Below are positions 25,317-32,334 of a stretch of DNA of 64,000 nucleotides, in pieces. The notes under the pieces were generated by a model. The model was not told where the DNA came from, made no database searches, and saw only the letters and a list, made by a program, of their open reading frames with translations. This DNA comes from Anaerofilum faecale. Its GTDB lineage: Bacteria > Bacillota > Clostridia > Oscillospirales > Ruminococcaceae. Within the stretch, counting starts at the first letter, position 1; each line of letters opens with the position of its first letter. The stretch covers positions 62,001-126,000 of the forward strand of contig DXFV01000033.1 in assembly GCA_019114265.1 (NCBI GenBank). The letters are read 5' to 3'. A program made the translations under genes and the position numbers.

Positions 25317-25874
25317 ATGATTACAGCAGGCGATTTTCGCAACGGCGTAACCTTTGAAGAAGACGGCAAGGTGCTTCAGGTAGTGGAGTTCCAGCATGTA
25401 AAGCCCGGTAAAGGCGCTGCCTTTGTGCGCACCAAGACCAAGAACGTCATCACCGGCGCGGTGACCGAAACCAGCTACAACCCCAGCGCCAAGTTCCCCA
25501 CTGCGTTCATCGAGCGCCGCGAAATGCAGTACAGCTACAACGACGGCGATCTGTACTACTTCATGGACACCGAGACCTACGAGCAGGTGCCCATCAACGA
25601 AAAGGACCTGGGCGATGCCTTCAAGTTTGTCAAGGAGAACGAGCTGGTGAAGGTCCTGTCCTACAAGGGCAATGTGTTCGGCATCGAGGCCCCGAACTTC
25701 GTGGTTCTGGAGGTCACCGAGACCGAGCCCGGCTTGAAGGGCAACACCGCCACCAACACCCTGAAGCCCGCCAAGCTGGAGACCGGCGCCGAGATCCGTG
25801 TGCCCCTGTTCATCAACGAGGGCGACAAGATCCGCATCGACACCCGCACCGGCGAGTATATGGAGCGTGCCTGA
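25317..25874 (+). CDS. efp: Elongation factor P
   Basis: 185 residues. EF-P relieves ribosome stalling at polyproline. The three beta domains are complete, from MITAGDFRNGVTFEEDGKVLQVVEFQHVKPGKGAAFVRTK to the C-terminal VPLFINEGDKIRIDTRTGEYMERA. The loop that meets the P-site tRNA reads HVKPGKGAAF, with lysine in GKG at the residue modified in other bacteria. Start: ATG 25317, eight bases after GGAGG. The upstream in-frame extension lacks similarity and a ribosome site. Confidence 0.96.
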   Translation: MITAGDFRNGVTFEEDGKVLQVVEFQHVKPGKGAAFVRTKTKNVITGAVTETSYNPSAKFPTAFIERREMQYSYNDGDLYYFMDTETYEQVPINEKDLGDAFKFVKENELVKVLSYKGNVFGIEAPNFVVLEVTETEPGLKGNTATNTLKPAKLETGAEIRVPLFINEGDKIRIDTRTGEYMERA

Positions 25875-25922
25875 GTTCTACACGATACTGTGTGATCTTT
25901 TTATACAAAGGAGGGTACCACT

Positions 25923-26378
25923 ATGAACCTGACTGAGAAAGCCGCATACCTGAAGGGCCTGGCCGAGGGCCTGGACATCAGCGACTCCACCAAGGAGGGC
26001 AAGCTGCTGAAGGCCATCGTGGAGATGCTGGACGAGCTGACTTCCACCGTCTCCACCCTGGACGACGATGTGGACCAGATCTATGAGGAGCTGGACGCCA
26101 TCGACGAAGACATGGACGATCTGGAAGAGTATGTGTTCGGCGACGAGGACGAGGACTTCGACGACGAAGAAGACGAGGATGAGGACGAAGAGGACGAGGA
26201 CGAGCTCTACTACGAGATCACCTGCCCCAAGTGCGGCGAGACCGTATGCGTGGACGAGGACACTCTGGTGAGCGAGGACCTGGCTTGCCCCAACTGCGGC
26301 ACCGAGTTCGAGGTCGAGTTCGATGAGGACTGCGACTGCGGCGAAGAGTGTGACGGCTGCTGCGACAAGGACGAGTGA
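25923..26378 (+). CDS. Acidic CD1247-type N-terminal domain protein with C-terminal zinc ribbon
   Basis: 151 residues. Residues 1-60 are helical (MNLTEKAAYLKGLAEGLDISDSTKEGKLLKAIVEML), resembling the N-terminal domain named after C. difficile CD1247. Residues 70-95 are almost all Asp and Glu. A zinc ribbon follows (CPKCGETVCV ... LACPNCGTEFEVE), then a cysteine-rich tail (CDCGEECDGCC). Function is unknown. The acidic linker suggests binding to a basic partner such as a ribosomal or nucleic-acid-binding protein. It follows efp by 48 bases with GGAGG before the ATG, and ends at a strong terminator, so it is probably co-expressed with efp. Confidence 0.75.
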   Translation: MNLTEKAAYLKGLAEGLDISDSTKEGKLLKAIVEMLDELTSTVSTLDDDVDQIYEELDAIDEDMDDLEEYVFGDEDEDFDDEEDEDEDEEDEDELYYEITCPKCGETVCVDEDTLVSEDLACPNCGTEFEVEFDEDCDCGEECDGCCDKDE

Positions 26379-26397
26379 TCCTGCGCCGTGATCCCAA

Positions 26398-26429
26398 CCG
26401 CCGCCCTGTGTGGGGCGGCGGATTTTTTT
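26398..26429 (+). terminator. Terminator after the acidic zinc-ribbon gene
   Basis: CCGCCGCCC (26398-26406) pairs with GGGCGGCGG (26413-26421). Seven T follow (26423-26429). Confidence 0.9.
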
Positions 26430-26444
26430 GGAAATCGCAGGAAC

Positions 26445-26458
26445 GTAACATATGTTAC
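26445..26458. promoter_or_regulatory. Palindromic operator, likely Crp/Fnr-type
   Basis: GTAACATATGTTAC is a perfect 14-base palindrome. Its centre (26451.5) is 41.5 bases upstream of the start site expected from the -10 box at 26481, the class II activator position of Crp/Fnr proteins. The next gene encodes such a protein, so autoregulation is likely. Confidence 0.7.
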
Positions 26459-26486
26459 AGACAAGTGCCGCAAAATCTGGTACAAT
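26458..26486 (+). promoter_or_regulatory. Promoter of the Crp/Fnr regulator and fprA
   Basis: TACAAT at 26481-26486 is a good -10. At 17 bases upstream stands CAGACA (26458-26463), a poor -35 that matches the consensus only in GACA. A weak -35 next to a -41.5 operator is what an activator-dependent promoter should look like. Confidence 0.6.
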
Positions 26487-26514
26487 AGCATCTGGAAAGG
26501 GGGCGGACGAGCGA

Positions 26515-27183
26515 ATGAAGGAAGTGGTTCGCCTTTTGTCCGCCGGTCCGCTCTTTGCGGGGATCTCTCAGGCGGAGATCGGCCAGCTGCTGTGCTGTGC
26601 CGGTGCACAGATGCGGGAGCTTCCGGCCGGTGCACCGCTGCTGGCGGAAGGGGAGGAAAGCCCCTGGGTCTATCTGCTGATGCAGGGGAATGCCGCGGTG
26701 GAAAACTGCTTTGCCGGCGGAGGCTGCAGCCGCCTGTACACCGCCGGTCCGGGCGAGCTGCTGGGCCAGCCCGGCGGGGGACCAAGCCCGGTCTCGGTGC
26801 ATGCACAGACCGCCTGCCAGGTGCTGGTGCTGCCGGCCGATTTCTTTCACCGCATCTGCGGCCGCGCCTGTGATTTCCACCGCCGTCTGGCCGCCAATCT
26901 GCTGGCGGTGCAGTCCCGGCAGATCTGGCGTCTGTCCAAAAAGCTGCGGCTGCTGGTAGCCGGCCGCCTGGACCAGCGTCTGGCGATGCTGCTGCTGGAC
27001 CGCATGAGCGCGGACGGTACCGCCAGTCTGGAGAGCAGGGAACAGCTGGCAGCCTATCTGGGCGCCGCGCGGCCCTCTCTGTCCCGCACGCTGATGCAGA
27101 TGCAGCGGGACGGCCTGATCGCTGTGGAAGGCCGCGCTGTCCGGGTGCTGGATCGGCCTGCTCTGGAACAATTGTGCTTATAA
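26515..27183 (+). CDS. Crp/Fnr-family transcriptional regulator
   Basis: 222 residues. An N-terminal cyclic-nucleotide-binding-like beta barrel (about 10-115) begins LLSAGPLFAGISQAEIGQLLCCAG. A long dimerisation helix follows, then a winged helix-turn-helix at about 175-210 (SREQLAAYLGAARPSLSRTLMQMQRDGLI). Cysteines are present (C37, C38 and others), but I do not see the Fnr N-terminal four-cysteine cluster. It sits behind a likely operator and 22 bases upstream of fprA. The context suggests a redox, NO or haem-sensing regulator of the HcpR type, though the sensed signal is not visible. ATG 26515 is the start that fits the promoter; longer frames would begin inside it. Confidence 0.88.
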   Translation: MKEVVRLLSAGPLFAGISQAEIGQLLCCAGAQMRELPAGAPLLAEGEESPWVYLLMQGNAAVENCFAGGGCSRLYTAGPGELLGQPGGGPSPVSVHAQTACQVLVLPADFFHRICGRACDFHRRLAANLLAVQSRQIWRLSKKLRLLVAGRLDQRLAMLLLDRMSADGTASLESREQLAAYLGAARPSLSRTLMQMQRDGLIAVEGRAVRVLDRPALEQLCL

Positions 27184-27205
27184 TTTTTCGAGGGAGTGTG
27201 CAATC

Positions 27206-28408
27206 ATGCAAAATACAAGAAAAATCAGTCAGGATCTGTATTGGGTAGGCGGCAGCGACCGCCGCATCGCGCTGTTTGAGAACGCCTATCCCGTTCCCCG
27301 CGGCGTCAGCTACAACTCGTATCTGCTGCTGGACGAGAAGACGGTCCTGTTCGATACCACCGACCACGCGGTCAGCCGCCAGCTGTTCGAGAACGTGGCA
27401 GCGGTTCTGAACGGCCGTGCGCTGGACTATCTGGTGATCCACCACATGGAGCCGGACCATTGCTCTGCCATCGAGGACCTGCTGCTGCGCTATCCCACCC
27501 TGCAGCTGGTCTGCACCGCCAAGGCGGCTGCGATGATCGGCCAGTTCTTCGAGCTGGGCGATCTGTCTGCCCGCACGGTTGTGGTGAACGAGGGCGACAC
27601 CCTCAGCACCGGCCACCATGCGCTGACCTTCGTCACCGCTCCGATGGTGCACTGGCCGGAAGTCATGCTCACCTACGACACCACCGACAAGATCCTCTTC
27701 TCGGCGGACGCCTTCGGTTCCTTTGGGGCCATGAACGGCAACCTGTTCGCCGACGAGGTGGACTATGCCGCCGAGTGGCTGGAGGATTCCCGCCGCTACT
27801 ACACCAACATCGTGGGCAAGTACGGCGTCCAGGTGCAGGCCGCGCTGAAAAAGGCCGCCGGTCTGGAGATCAAGATGATCTGCCCGCTGCACGGCCTGCT
27901 CTGGCGCGAGAACATCGGCTGGCTGCTGGAGAAGTACAACGCCTGGAGCACCTACACGCCCGAGGAGAAGGGCGTTGTGATCGCCTACGGCTCGATCTAC
28001 AGCAACACCGAGAATGCCGCCAACATCCTGGCCGGTATGCTGGCCGAGCGCGGTGTGCGCAACATCCATATGTACGATGTGTCCGCCACCCATCCGTCCT
28101 ATATCCTGTCGGACGCCTTCCGGTTCAGCCATGTGGTGTTCGCTTCGATCACCTACAACAGCGGTATCTTCACCAATATGGAGAATCTGCTGCACGACAT
28201 CGCGGCGCATAACCTGCAGAACCGCACCATCGCCTTCCTGCAGAACGGAAGCTGGGCCGCCACCAGCGCCAAGCAGATGGCCGCTGTTCTGGAGAAGCTG
28301 AAGAACATGACCGTGCTGGAGCCGCTGCCCACCTTAAAATCCTCTGTGAAGCCCGCTCAGGTGGAGGAGATCGCCGCCCTGGCCGACGCCATCGTTGCTT
28401 CGATGTAA
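27206..28408 (+). CDS. fprA: FprA, A-type flavodiiron protein
   Basis: 400 residues. Flavodiiron proteins reduce O2 to water or NO to N2O in anaerobes. The N-terminal metallo-beta-lactamase-like domain holds the di-iron ligands H80-x-E82-x-D84-H85 in VIHHMEPDHCSAIE, later VHWPEVM, SADAFGSFG and CPLHGLLWR. The C-terminal flavodoxin domain begins VVIAYGSIYSNTENAANILAGML at about residue 255 and binds FMN. No extra rubredoxin domain is fused, so electrons must come from a separate protein. It is downstream of the Crp/Fnr gene and has its own GAGGGAG site. A very strong terminator follows. Confidence 0.95.
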   Translation: MQNTRKISQDLYWVGGSDRRIALFENAYPVPRGVSYNSYLLLDEKTVLFDTTDHAVSRQLFENVAAVLNGRALDYLVIHHMEPDHCSAIEDLLLRYPTLQLVCTAKAAAMIGQFFELGDLSARTVVVNEGDTLSTGHHALTFVTAPMVHWPEVMLTYDTTDKILFSADAFGSFGAMNGNLFADEVDYAAEWLEDSRRYYTNIVGKYGVQVQAALKKAAGLEIKMICPLHGLLWRENIGWLLEKYNAWSTYTPEEKGVVIAYGSIYSNTENAANILAGMLAERGVRNIHMYDVSATHPSYILSDAFRFSHVVFASITYNSGIFTNMENLLHDIAAHNLQNRTIAFLQNGSWAATSAKQMAAVLEKLKNMTVLEPLPTLKSSVKPAQVEEIAALADAIVASM

Positions 28409-28425
28409 GGCGAATATGGCGATAA

Positions 28426-28470
28426 AAAAGCCGCGCTGTGCCCTTATCCACAAGGCACAGCGCGGCTTTT
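28426..28470. terminator. Bidirectional terminator after fprA
   Basis: The arms AAAAGCCGCGCTGTGCC (28426-28442) and GGCACAGCGCGGCTTTT (28454-28470) pair perfectly over 17 positions, with A on one side and T on the other, so it can work in both directions. Confidence 0.92.
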
Positions 28471-28486
28471 CTGCTGTTGAAGAAAT

Positions 28487-28969
28487 AAAAAACGGCACCA
28501 CAGAGTGCCGGGCAAACTGCCGATAAAACCATTCGCTCTATGCAGCGGGGATGGCTTCGGCCTCATCCGCCGCCAATAGCGGCACCTTCCCCTGGCCAGG
28601 GGAAGGCTTTCGATCAAACGCAGCACCGGCCGTTTTCTCCAAAGGCTTCCCCCTGGGGGGAAGCTGTCGCCGCAGGCGACGGATGAGGGGAAGTCTTCCA
28701 TTCCGCACAAACCATCGCTTTATCGAAAAAACTGCCCGGTACCACAGGGATGCCGGGCAGACTGCCGATAAAACCATTCGCTTTGTGCAGCGGGACAGCT
28801 TCGGCCTCATCCGCCGCCAATGGCGGCACCTTCCCCTGGCCAGGGGAAGGCTTCCGATCAAACGCAGCACCGGCCGTTTTCTCCAAAGGCTTCCCCCTGG
28901 GGGGAAGCTGTCGCCGCAGGCGACGGATGAGGGGGAATCTTCCGTTCCGCACAAACCATCGCTTTATCG
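28487..28969. repeat. Tandem duplication of a 244-base palindrome-rich repeat
   Basis: Copy 1 is 28487-28725 and copy 2 is 28726-28969, offset by 244-245 bases and about 95% identical over the shared core. Each core contains a perfect palindrome (CCTTCCCCTGG/CCAGGGGAAGG at 28585 and 28829), a second hairpin (GCTTCCCCCT/GGGGGGAAGC, from 28645 in copy 1), and outer arms CCTCATCCG and CGGATGAGG (28561-28569 and 28680-28688) that could fold the whole core into one long stem. The style resembles non-coding interspersed repeats that I associate with Ruminococcaceae genomes; I cannot check that here. Frames through it on both strands lack ribosome sites and follow the repeat symmetry, so I call no gene. 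Confidence 0.85.
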
Positions 28970-29005
28970 AAAAAACTGCCCGGTGCCACAGCGGTACCGG
29001 GCAGT
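28970..29005 (-). terminator. Terminator for the minus-strand gene at 29024, shared with the repeat unit
   Basis: On the minus strand ACTGCCCGGT and ACCGGGCAGT (arms at 28975-28984 and 28996-29005) pair over 10 positions and are followed by six T (complement of 28970-28975). The same hairpin recurs, partly decayed, at 28726-28760 and 28487-28515, so the terminator was duplicated with the repeat. Confidence 0.85.
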
Positions 29006-29023
29006 TTGCTCGAAACGATTGTG

Positions 29024-29335
29024 TCAGGCCTTGGGCTTGTTCTGCTTGGCCCACTCGGCGGCGGCACGGTCCAGCCAGATGCTGCCGATGTCCAGCGCGC
29101 TGTACAGACCGGTGCGGGCGCTGCTCTTCTGCACGCGCTCGGGGGGAGCCTTGGTGGTGTCGGTGGAAAGCAGCATCACCTGTACGCGATCGGCCACTTC
29201 GGCATCGCCCACCTTTTTGGTGGTCAGGATCTGGATGAATACCACACTGGGATCGGCCATCGAGCCGTAGTACAGCTCTTTGCCGCAGCGAACCAGCGGG
29301 CGGTTTTTATAGGTCAGTTTGGGTGTGAACGGCAT
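29024..29335 (-). CDS. Small conserved-looking protein of unknown function
   Basis: 103 residues starting MPFTPKLTYKNRPLVRCGKELYYGSMADPSVVFIQIL. It is mixed in charge, without membrane helices or signal peptide. The pattern of alternating hydrophobic residues suggests a compact alpha/beta fold. Support for a real gene is a strong AAAGGAGGAG site eight bases before the ATG, a terminator right after the stop, and codon use like its neighbours. I do not recognise the family. It lies between the repeat and ireB on the same strand, but ireB has its own terminator, so this gene probably has a separate promoter, which I could not find. Confidence 0.7.
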   Translation of the reverse strand: MPFTPKLTYKNRPLVRCGKELYYGSMADPSVVFIQILTTKKVGDAEVADRVQVMLLSTDTTKAPPERVQKSSARTGLYSALDIGSIWLDRAAAEWAKQNKPKA

Positions 29336-29458
29336 AGTGCAAACTCCTCCTTTTGTTCAAAAGCGCGGCCTTGCGCAAAACCGGAACGGAACAGGCAGGC
29401 CGCCGTATTTGAAAGATGTTCGTTCGTCGCAGCAGGGGAGGAAATCTCAAAAGGCGAC

Positions 29459-29484
29459 AAAAAAGGCGGCTCGCGGGCCGCCTT
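29459..29484 (-). terminator. Terminator after ireB
   Basis: On the minus strand AAGGCGGC, a six-base loop, GCCGCCTT, then TTTT (complement of 29459-29462). Confidence 0.85.
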
Positions 29485-29490
29485 CCGCTT

Positions 29491-29739
29491 TTATTTCTGG
29501 TCCAGATAACTCTTCACCAGCGTCTGCAACAGATCGTCGCGATCTACCTTGCGGATCTTGGAACGGGCATTCTGGTATGTGGTGATATAGGTGGGGTCCT
29601 CGGACAGGATATAACCGACGATCTGGTTGATGGGATTGTATCCTTTCTCTTTCAGGGCCTCATACACCTCGGTCATGATCTGCCGGATCTCCTTTTCCCG
29701 GTCGTCATAGATCGAAAAAATGGTTGTTCTCTCACTCAC
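29491..29739 (-). CDS. ireB: IreB-family regulatory phosphoprotein
   Basis: 82 residues, GTG start after AGGGAGGG. In enterococci IreB is phosphorylated by the PASTA kinase IreK and negatively controls intrinsic cephalosporin resistance. The start MSERTTIFSIYDDREKEIRQIMTEVYEALKEKGYNPINQIVGYILSEDPTYITTYQNAR is typical, including the N-terminal threonines that are phosphorylated in the studied protein. In many Firmicutes the gene lies between alaS and ruvX; here it stands alone with its own promoter and terminator. Confidence 0.93.
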   Translation of the reverse strand: MSERTTIFSIYDDREKEIRQIMTEVYEALKEKGYNPINQIVGYILSEDPTYITTYQNARSKIRKVDRDDLLQTLVKSYLDQK

Positions 29740-29776
29740 GGAAAAGCCCTCCCTTGTGCGATGAATACATATCTAT

Positions 29777-29805
29777 ATTCTACACGAAAATCTGTGCGAA
29801 TTCAA
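29777..29805 (-). promoter_or_regulatory. Promoter of ireB
   Basis: Read on the minus strand: TTGAAT (29805-29800), 17 bases, TAGAAT (29782-29777). Transcription should start about 30 bases before the GTG start. Confidence 0.75.
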
Positions 29806-29840
29806 GGGAAAAAAGCGATAAATTTCTAATCTCATGAAAG

Positions 29841-29875
29841 AGCGCGCCGTCCTTTTGCAAAAAGGACGGCGCGCT
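29841..29875 (-). terminator. Terminator after the CorC-family gene
   Basis: The arms AGCGCGCCGTCCTTTT (29841-29856) and AAAAGGACGGCGCGCT (29860-29875) pair perfectly over 16 positions with a three-base loop. On the minus strand CTTTC follows, a short U tract. Confidence 0.75.
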
Positions 29876-29890
29876 GTACGGCATACGATC

Positions 29891-31162
29891 TTATTCCTCG
29901 CTCTGTTTGGGATCGATCTGCTCCACCAGCAGGCTGAGGATGCGCTGATCCTCCACCTTCTGCACGGTGATGTGCAGGTTCTTGTAGGTGAAGCCTTCAC
30001 CGGCCGAGGGGATATGCTCCAGCACATCCAGCGCCCAGCCTGCCACCGAGGCGTAGTCGCAGTCAAAATACTTGTCGCTGAATCCGATAGCGTCGAACAG
30101 GTCCTCGATGTTCACATCGCCCTGGACCTCCCAGCGGCCGTTGCCCAGATCGCGGATGGGGGTCTCGTCGGCGTCGGTCTCATCCCAGATCTCGCCCACC
30201 AGCTCTTCCAGCACGTCCTCCAGCGTCACAAGGCCGGCGGTTCCGCCGTAGTCGTCGGTGACGATGGCCATATGCTGCTTGGTGCGGCGGAAATCCGCCA
30301 ACAGGCTGTTGATCTTTTTGGTGCGGTAGACAAACATCACGTCCCGCATCAGCGCGCGCACGTCGATGACTTCGCCGCGGGTCAGGCAGGCGAGCAGGTC
30401 TTTTGCATGCAGCACGCCCACCACGTTGTCGATGCTGCCCTCATACACGGGCAGGCGGGAAAATCCCTGCTGGGTGCAGATGTCCAGGATCTCCTGCGGC
30501 GGCGTGCCGATCTCCACGGCGGTGATATCCACGCGCGGCACCAGAATCTCCTGCACGGTGGTGTTGTCAAAGTCAATGGCCGACTGAATGATGCCGGTCT
30601 CCTGCTGGCTCAGTACGCCTTCCTCTTCCACCGTGTCGATGATGGTTTTCAGCTCATCCTCGGTCACAGACGGCTGCACGTTCAGTTCCGTGCCGCGGCG
30701 GCCGGTGAAAATGCGCTTGATGATGACGAAAACCCATACAGCGGGGGTGAGTATGATGCGGAAAAACTGCAGCGGACGGGCAACGCCCAGCGAAAATGTC
30801 TCGCTGTGTTCTTTTGCAAAGCTCTTGGGCAGGATCTCGCCAAAGATCAGCACCAGCACCGTGGTCACGGCGGTGGCGATGGCGGCGCCGCTGTCGCCCA
30901 GACGCGAGGTCACGATCAGGGTGGCCAGAGAAGCCATCGACAGGTTCACCACGTTGTTGCCGATCAGGATGGTGGAGAGCGTCTTGTCGTAGTCATCCGC
31001 CAGCCGCAGTGCAAGGGCGGCGCGTTTGTCGCCGTCGTCAGCGCGGTTGCGCAGGCGGATCTTGTTCACGGAAGACAGCGCAGTCTCCGACGCCGAAAAG
31101 AACGCCGAAAACGCAAGCAGCAAAAGCCACACGAGATACATACTGGGACCGGGGTCGTTCAA
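29891..31162 (-). CDS. CorC/CNNM-family transporter (DUF21 plus CBS domains)
   Basis: About 423 residues. An N-terminal DUF21 membrane domain of about four helices (YLVWLLLLAFSAFFSASETALSSVNKIRLRN ... TVLVLIFGEILPKSFAKEH) is followed by a CBS pair at about 195-320 (VPRVDITAVEIGTPPQEIL; VYRTKKINSLLADFRRTKQHMAIVTDDYGGTAGLVTLEDVLEELVGEIWDE) and a C-terminal CorC/HlyC domain. Relatives export magnesium or sense nucleotides. The start is uncertain: TTG 31162 is eight bases from GGAG, while GTG 31171 abuts it and ATG 31141 has no ribosome site. Confidence 0.9.
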   Translation of the reverse strand: MNDPGPSMYLVWLLLLAFSAFFSASETALSSVNKIRLRNRADDGDKRAALALRLADDYDKTLSTILIGNNVVNLSMASLATLIVTSRLGDSGAAIATAVTTVLVLIFGEILPKSFAKEHSETFSLGVARPLQFFRIILTPAVWVFVIIKRIFTGRRGTELNVQPSVTEDELKTIIDTVEEEGVLSQQETGIIQSAIDFDNTTVQEILVPRVDITAVEIGTPPQEILDICTQQGFSRLPVYEGSIDNVVGVLHAKDLLACLTRGEVIDVRALMRDVMFVYRTKKINSLLADFRRTKQHMAIVTDDYGGTAGLVTLEDVLEELVGEIWDETDADETPIRDLGNGRWEVQGDVNIEDLFDAIGFSDKYFDCDYASVAGWALDVLEHIPSAGEGFTYKNLHITVQKVEDQRILSLLVEQIDPKQSEE

Positions 31163-31232
31163 AAAAACCACACTCCATTTTTTATTTTATTTTTATAGAT
31201 CGACCAAACTGCATGGGTCTGGTCAATTATAT

Positions 31233-31261
31233 ATTATAGCAAACAACGGCAGGAAATGCAA
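31233..31261 (-). promoter_or_regulatory. Promoter of the CorC-family gene
   Basis: Minus strand: TTGCAT (31261-31256), 17 bases, TATAAT (31238-31233), with an extended TGC before the -10. The -35 lies just past the stop of the upstream vanX-like gene. The 60-base leader contains a GACCAGAC/GTTTGGTC inverted repeat at 31202-31224. Confidence 0.85.
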
Positions 31262-31264
31262 TAT

Positions 31265-31966
31265 TCAGCGGATGCCCGCCCCGGCGCAGTGGCTGTACAG
31301 CGGCTGCCGCTGCTGCACGGTGGCCCACAGCCGGTCGCCGTAGCTGAAATGCCACCACTCGCCCGGATAGTTCACGAAGCCCGCGCTGCACATGGCCCAG
31401 AACAGCATCCGCCGGTGCCGCCGCGCCGCGCAGTCCGGCCCGGCCTCCAGCGCATCGGTGCGGGCAAGGGGAGAGAAATCGTCAAATCTGCTTCCCATTT
31501 CCAGCGGCGTGTTCTGGTAGCACAGGGTCAGATCCACCGCGCCGCCGGTGGCGTGGGGAGCGGGGTTGATGGGGTCGGCACGCGGCAGCGCCACAAACTC
31601 CCGGCACAGCGTGTCCAGCTGGCGGCCGGACATCCGAGGATGCTCTTTGCGCAGCTGTTTGCGGTACTGGTCGTACAGCGCCTGCTGCACGGCCACCGGG
31701 CGCCAGGCGTCGTACACGAGCAGGCTGTATCCGTCGGGCAAAAGCGCCGACACAGCCGCCAGCCGTTCGGCCGCACCGCGGCGCAGCCAGCAGCCCTGCA
31801 CAGCTCCGGGGAGACCGGCATAGGCTGGCGCGGCCTGTATCCGGTACCAGATCTCGTCCAGACAAACCAGCGGTTCCCCCTCGCCCGGGGAGGCCAGCAG
31901 GTGGGGCAGGGGATCGACGGTCAGGGCAGGCAGCGGACGTTCGGCAAATTCACAAAAGTTGTACAT
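31265..31966 (-). CDS. VanX-like D-Ala-D-Ala dipeptidase (M15 family)
   Basis: 233 residues, no signal peptide, so cytoplasmic. The zinc site is complete: H138 and D145 in PHATGGAVDLTL, H206 in GEWWHFSYGD, with catalytic E203 and the conserved R89 in VYDAWRP. VanX enzymes hydrolyse D-Ala-D-Ala. No vanH or vanA ligase is nearby, so this is more likely a recycling or housekeeping relative (DdpX type) than a resistance gene. Start ATG 31966 follows GAGG by eight bases; an in-frame TTG two codons upstream is less likely. Confidence 0.88.
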   Translation of the reverse strand: MYNFCEFAERPLPALTVDPLPHLLASPGEGEPLVCLDEIWYRIQAAPAYAGLPGAVQGCWLRRGAAERLAAVSALLPDGYSLLVYDAWRPVAVQQALYDQYRKQLRKEHPRMSGRQLDTLCREFVALPRADPINPAPHATGGAVDLTLCYQNTPLEMGSRFDDFSPLARTDALEAGPDCAARRHRRMLFWAMCSAGFVNYPGEWWHFSYGDRLWATVQQRQPLYSHCAGAGIR

Positions 31967-32214
31967 GACCAATACCTCGTATAAAGTGCTTATGGACTAT
32001 TGTTGTGATAATACGGATGCAAAATATAGACAAAAAATAACTGTATGAATAAAAACAGGAACTATTGTCTATATTATATGCAAGGACGCCGCAATTTTTT
32101 GAAGTCATAGTGCAATGTAAAAAAATACGCATCAAAGTCATTGTAAAAAAATTACAAAATAGAAAAGAGTGAAAAATGAAGATTTGTTGAAACGACAGAA
32201 AATGCCAAAAATGC
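31967..32214. other. AT-rich intergenic region between divergent genes
   Basis: About 250 bases, much richer in A and T than the rest of the window, with no reading frame I can support. It contains a 49-base dyad (see 32025-32073) and two related A-rich stretches: TGTAAAAAAATACG from 32116 and TTGTAAAAAAATTACAA at 32141-32157, the latter an inverted repeat. It probably carries the promoter of the minus-strand vanX-like gene, but I cannot fix one. Confidence 0.6.
32025..32073. repeat. Inverted repeat with nested arms
   Basis: TATAGACAA (32025-32033) and TTGTCTATA (32065-32073) are perfect 9-base arms; within them CTGT and ACAG pair again. It could be a regulator site or a transcript hairpin for the vanX-like gene, but it has no T run. 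Confidence 0.6.
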
Positions 32215-32244
32215 AAGACAAAGCAAATGGGATGTGCTATAATG
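32215..32244 (+). promoter_or_regulatory. Promoter of the HPr-like gene
   Basis: AAGACA (32215-32220), 18 bases, TATAAT (32239-32244), with the extended -10 element TGC immediately before (32236-32238). It gives an 80-base leader. Confidence 0.75.
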
Positions 32245-32334
32245 CAGCTGTGGGAGAGTTTGCGGGATGCAGCAGATTCCTCCCCACAAACAAAGCGGCC
32301 GTCTGTGGCCGCGCTGATGAAAGGAAAGGGCGAT

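Noticed and set aside
28538..29238. Several overlapping frames of 60-240 codons in the palindromic repeat
   Set aside because: They occur on both strands, repeat with the 244-base unit, and lack ribosome sites. The region is non-coding.
31265..31966. Vancomycin-resistance gene cluster
   Set aside because: A VanX-like dipeptidase is present but no vanH, vanA or vanS/R genes adjoin it; a housekeeping role is more likely.
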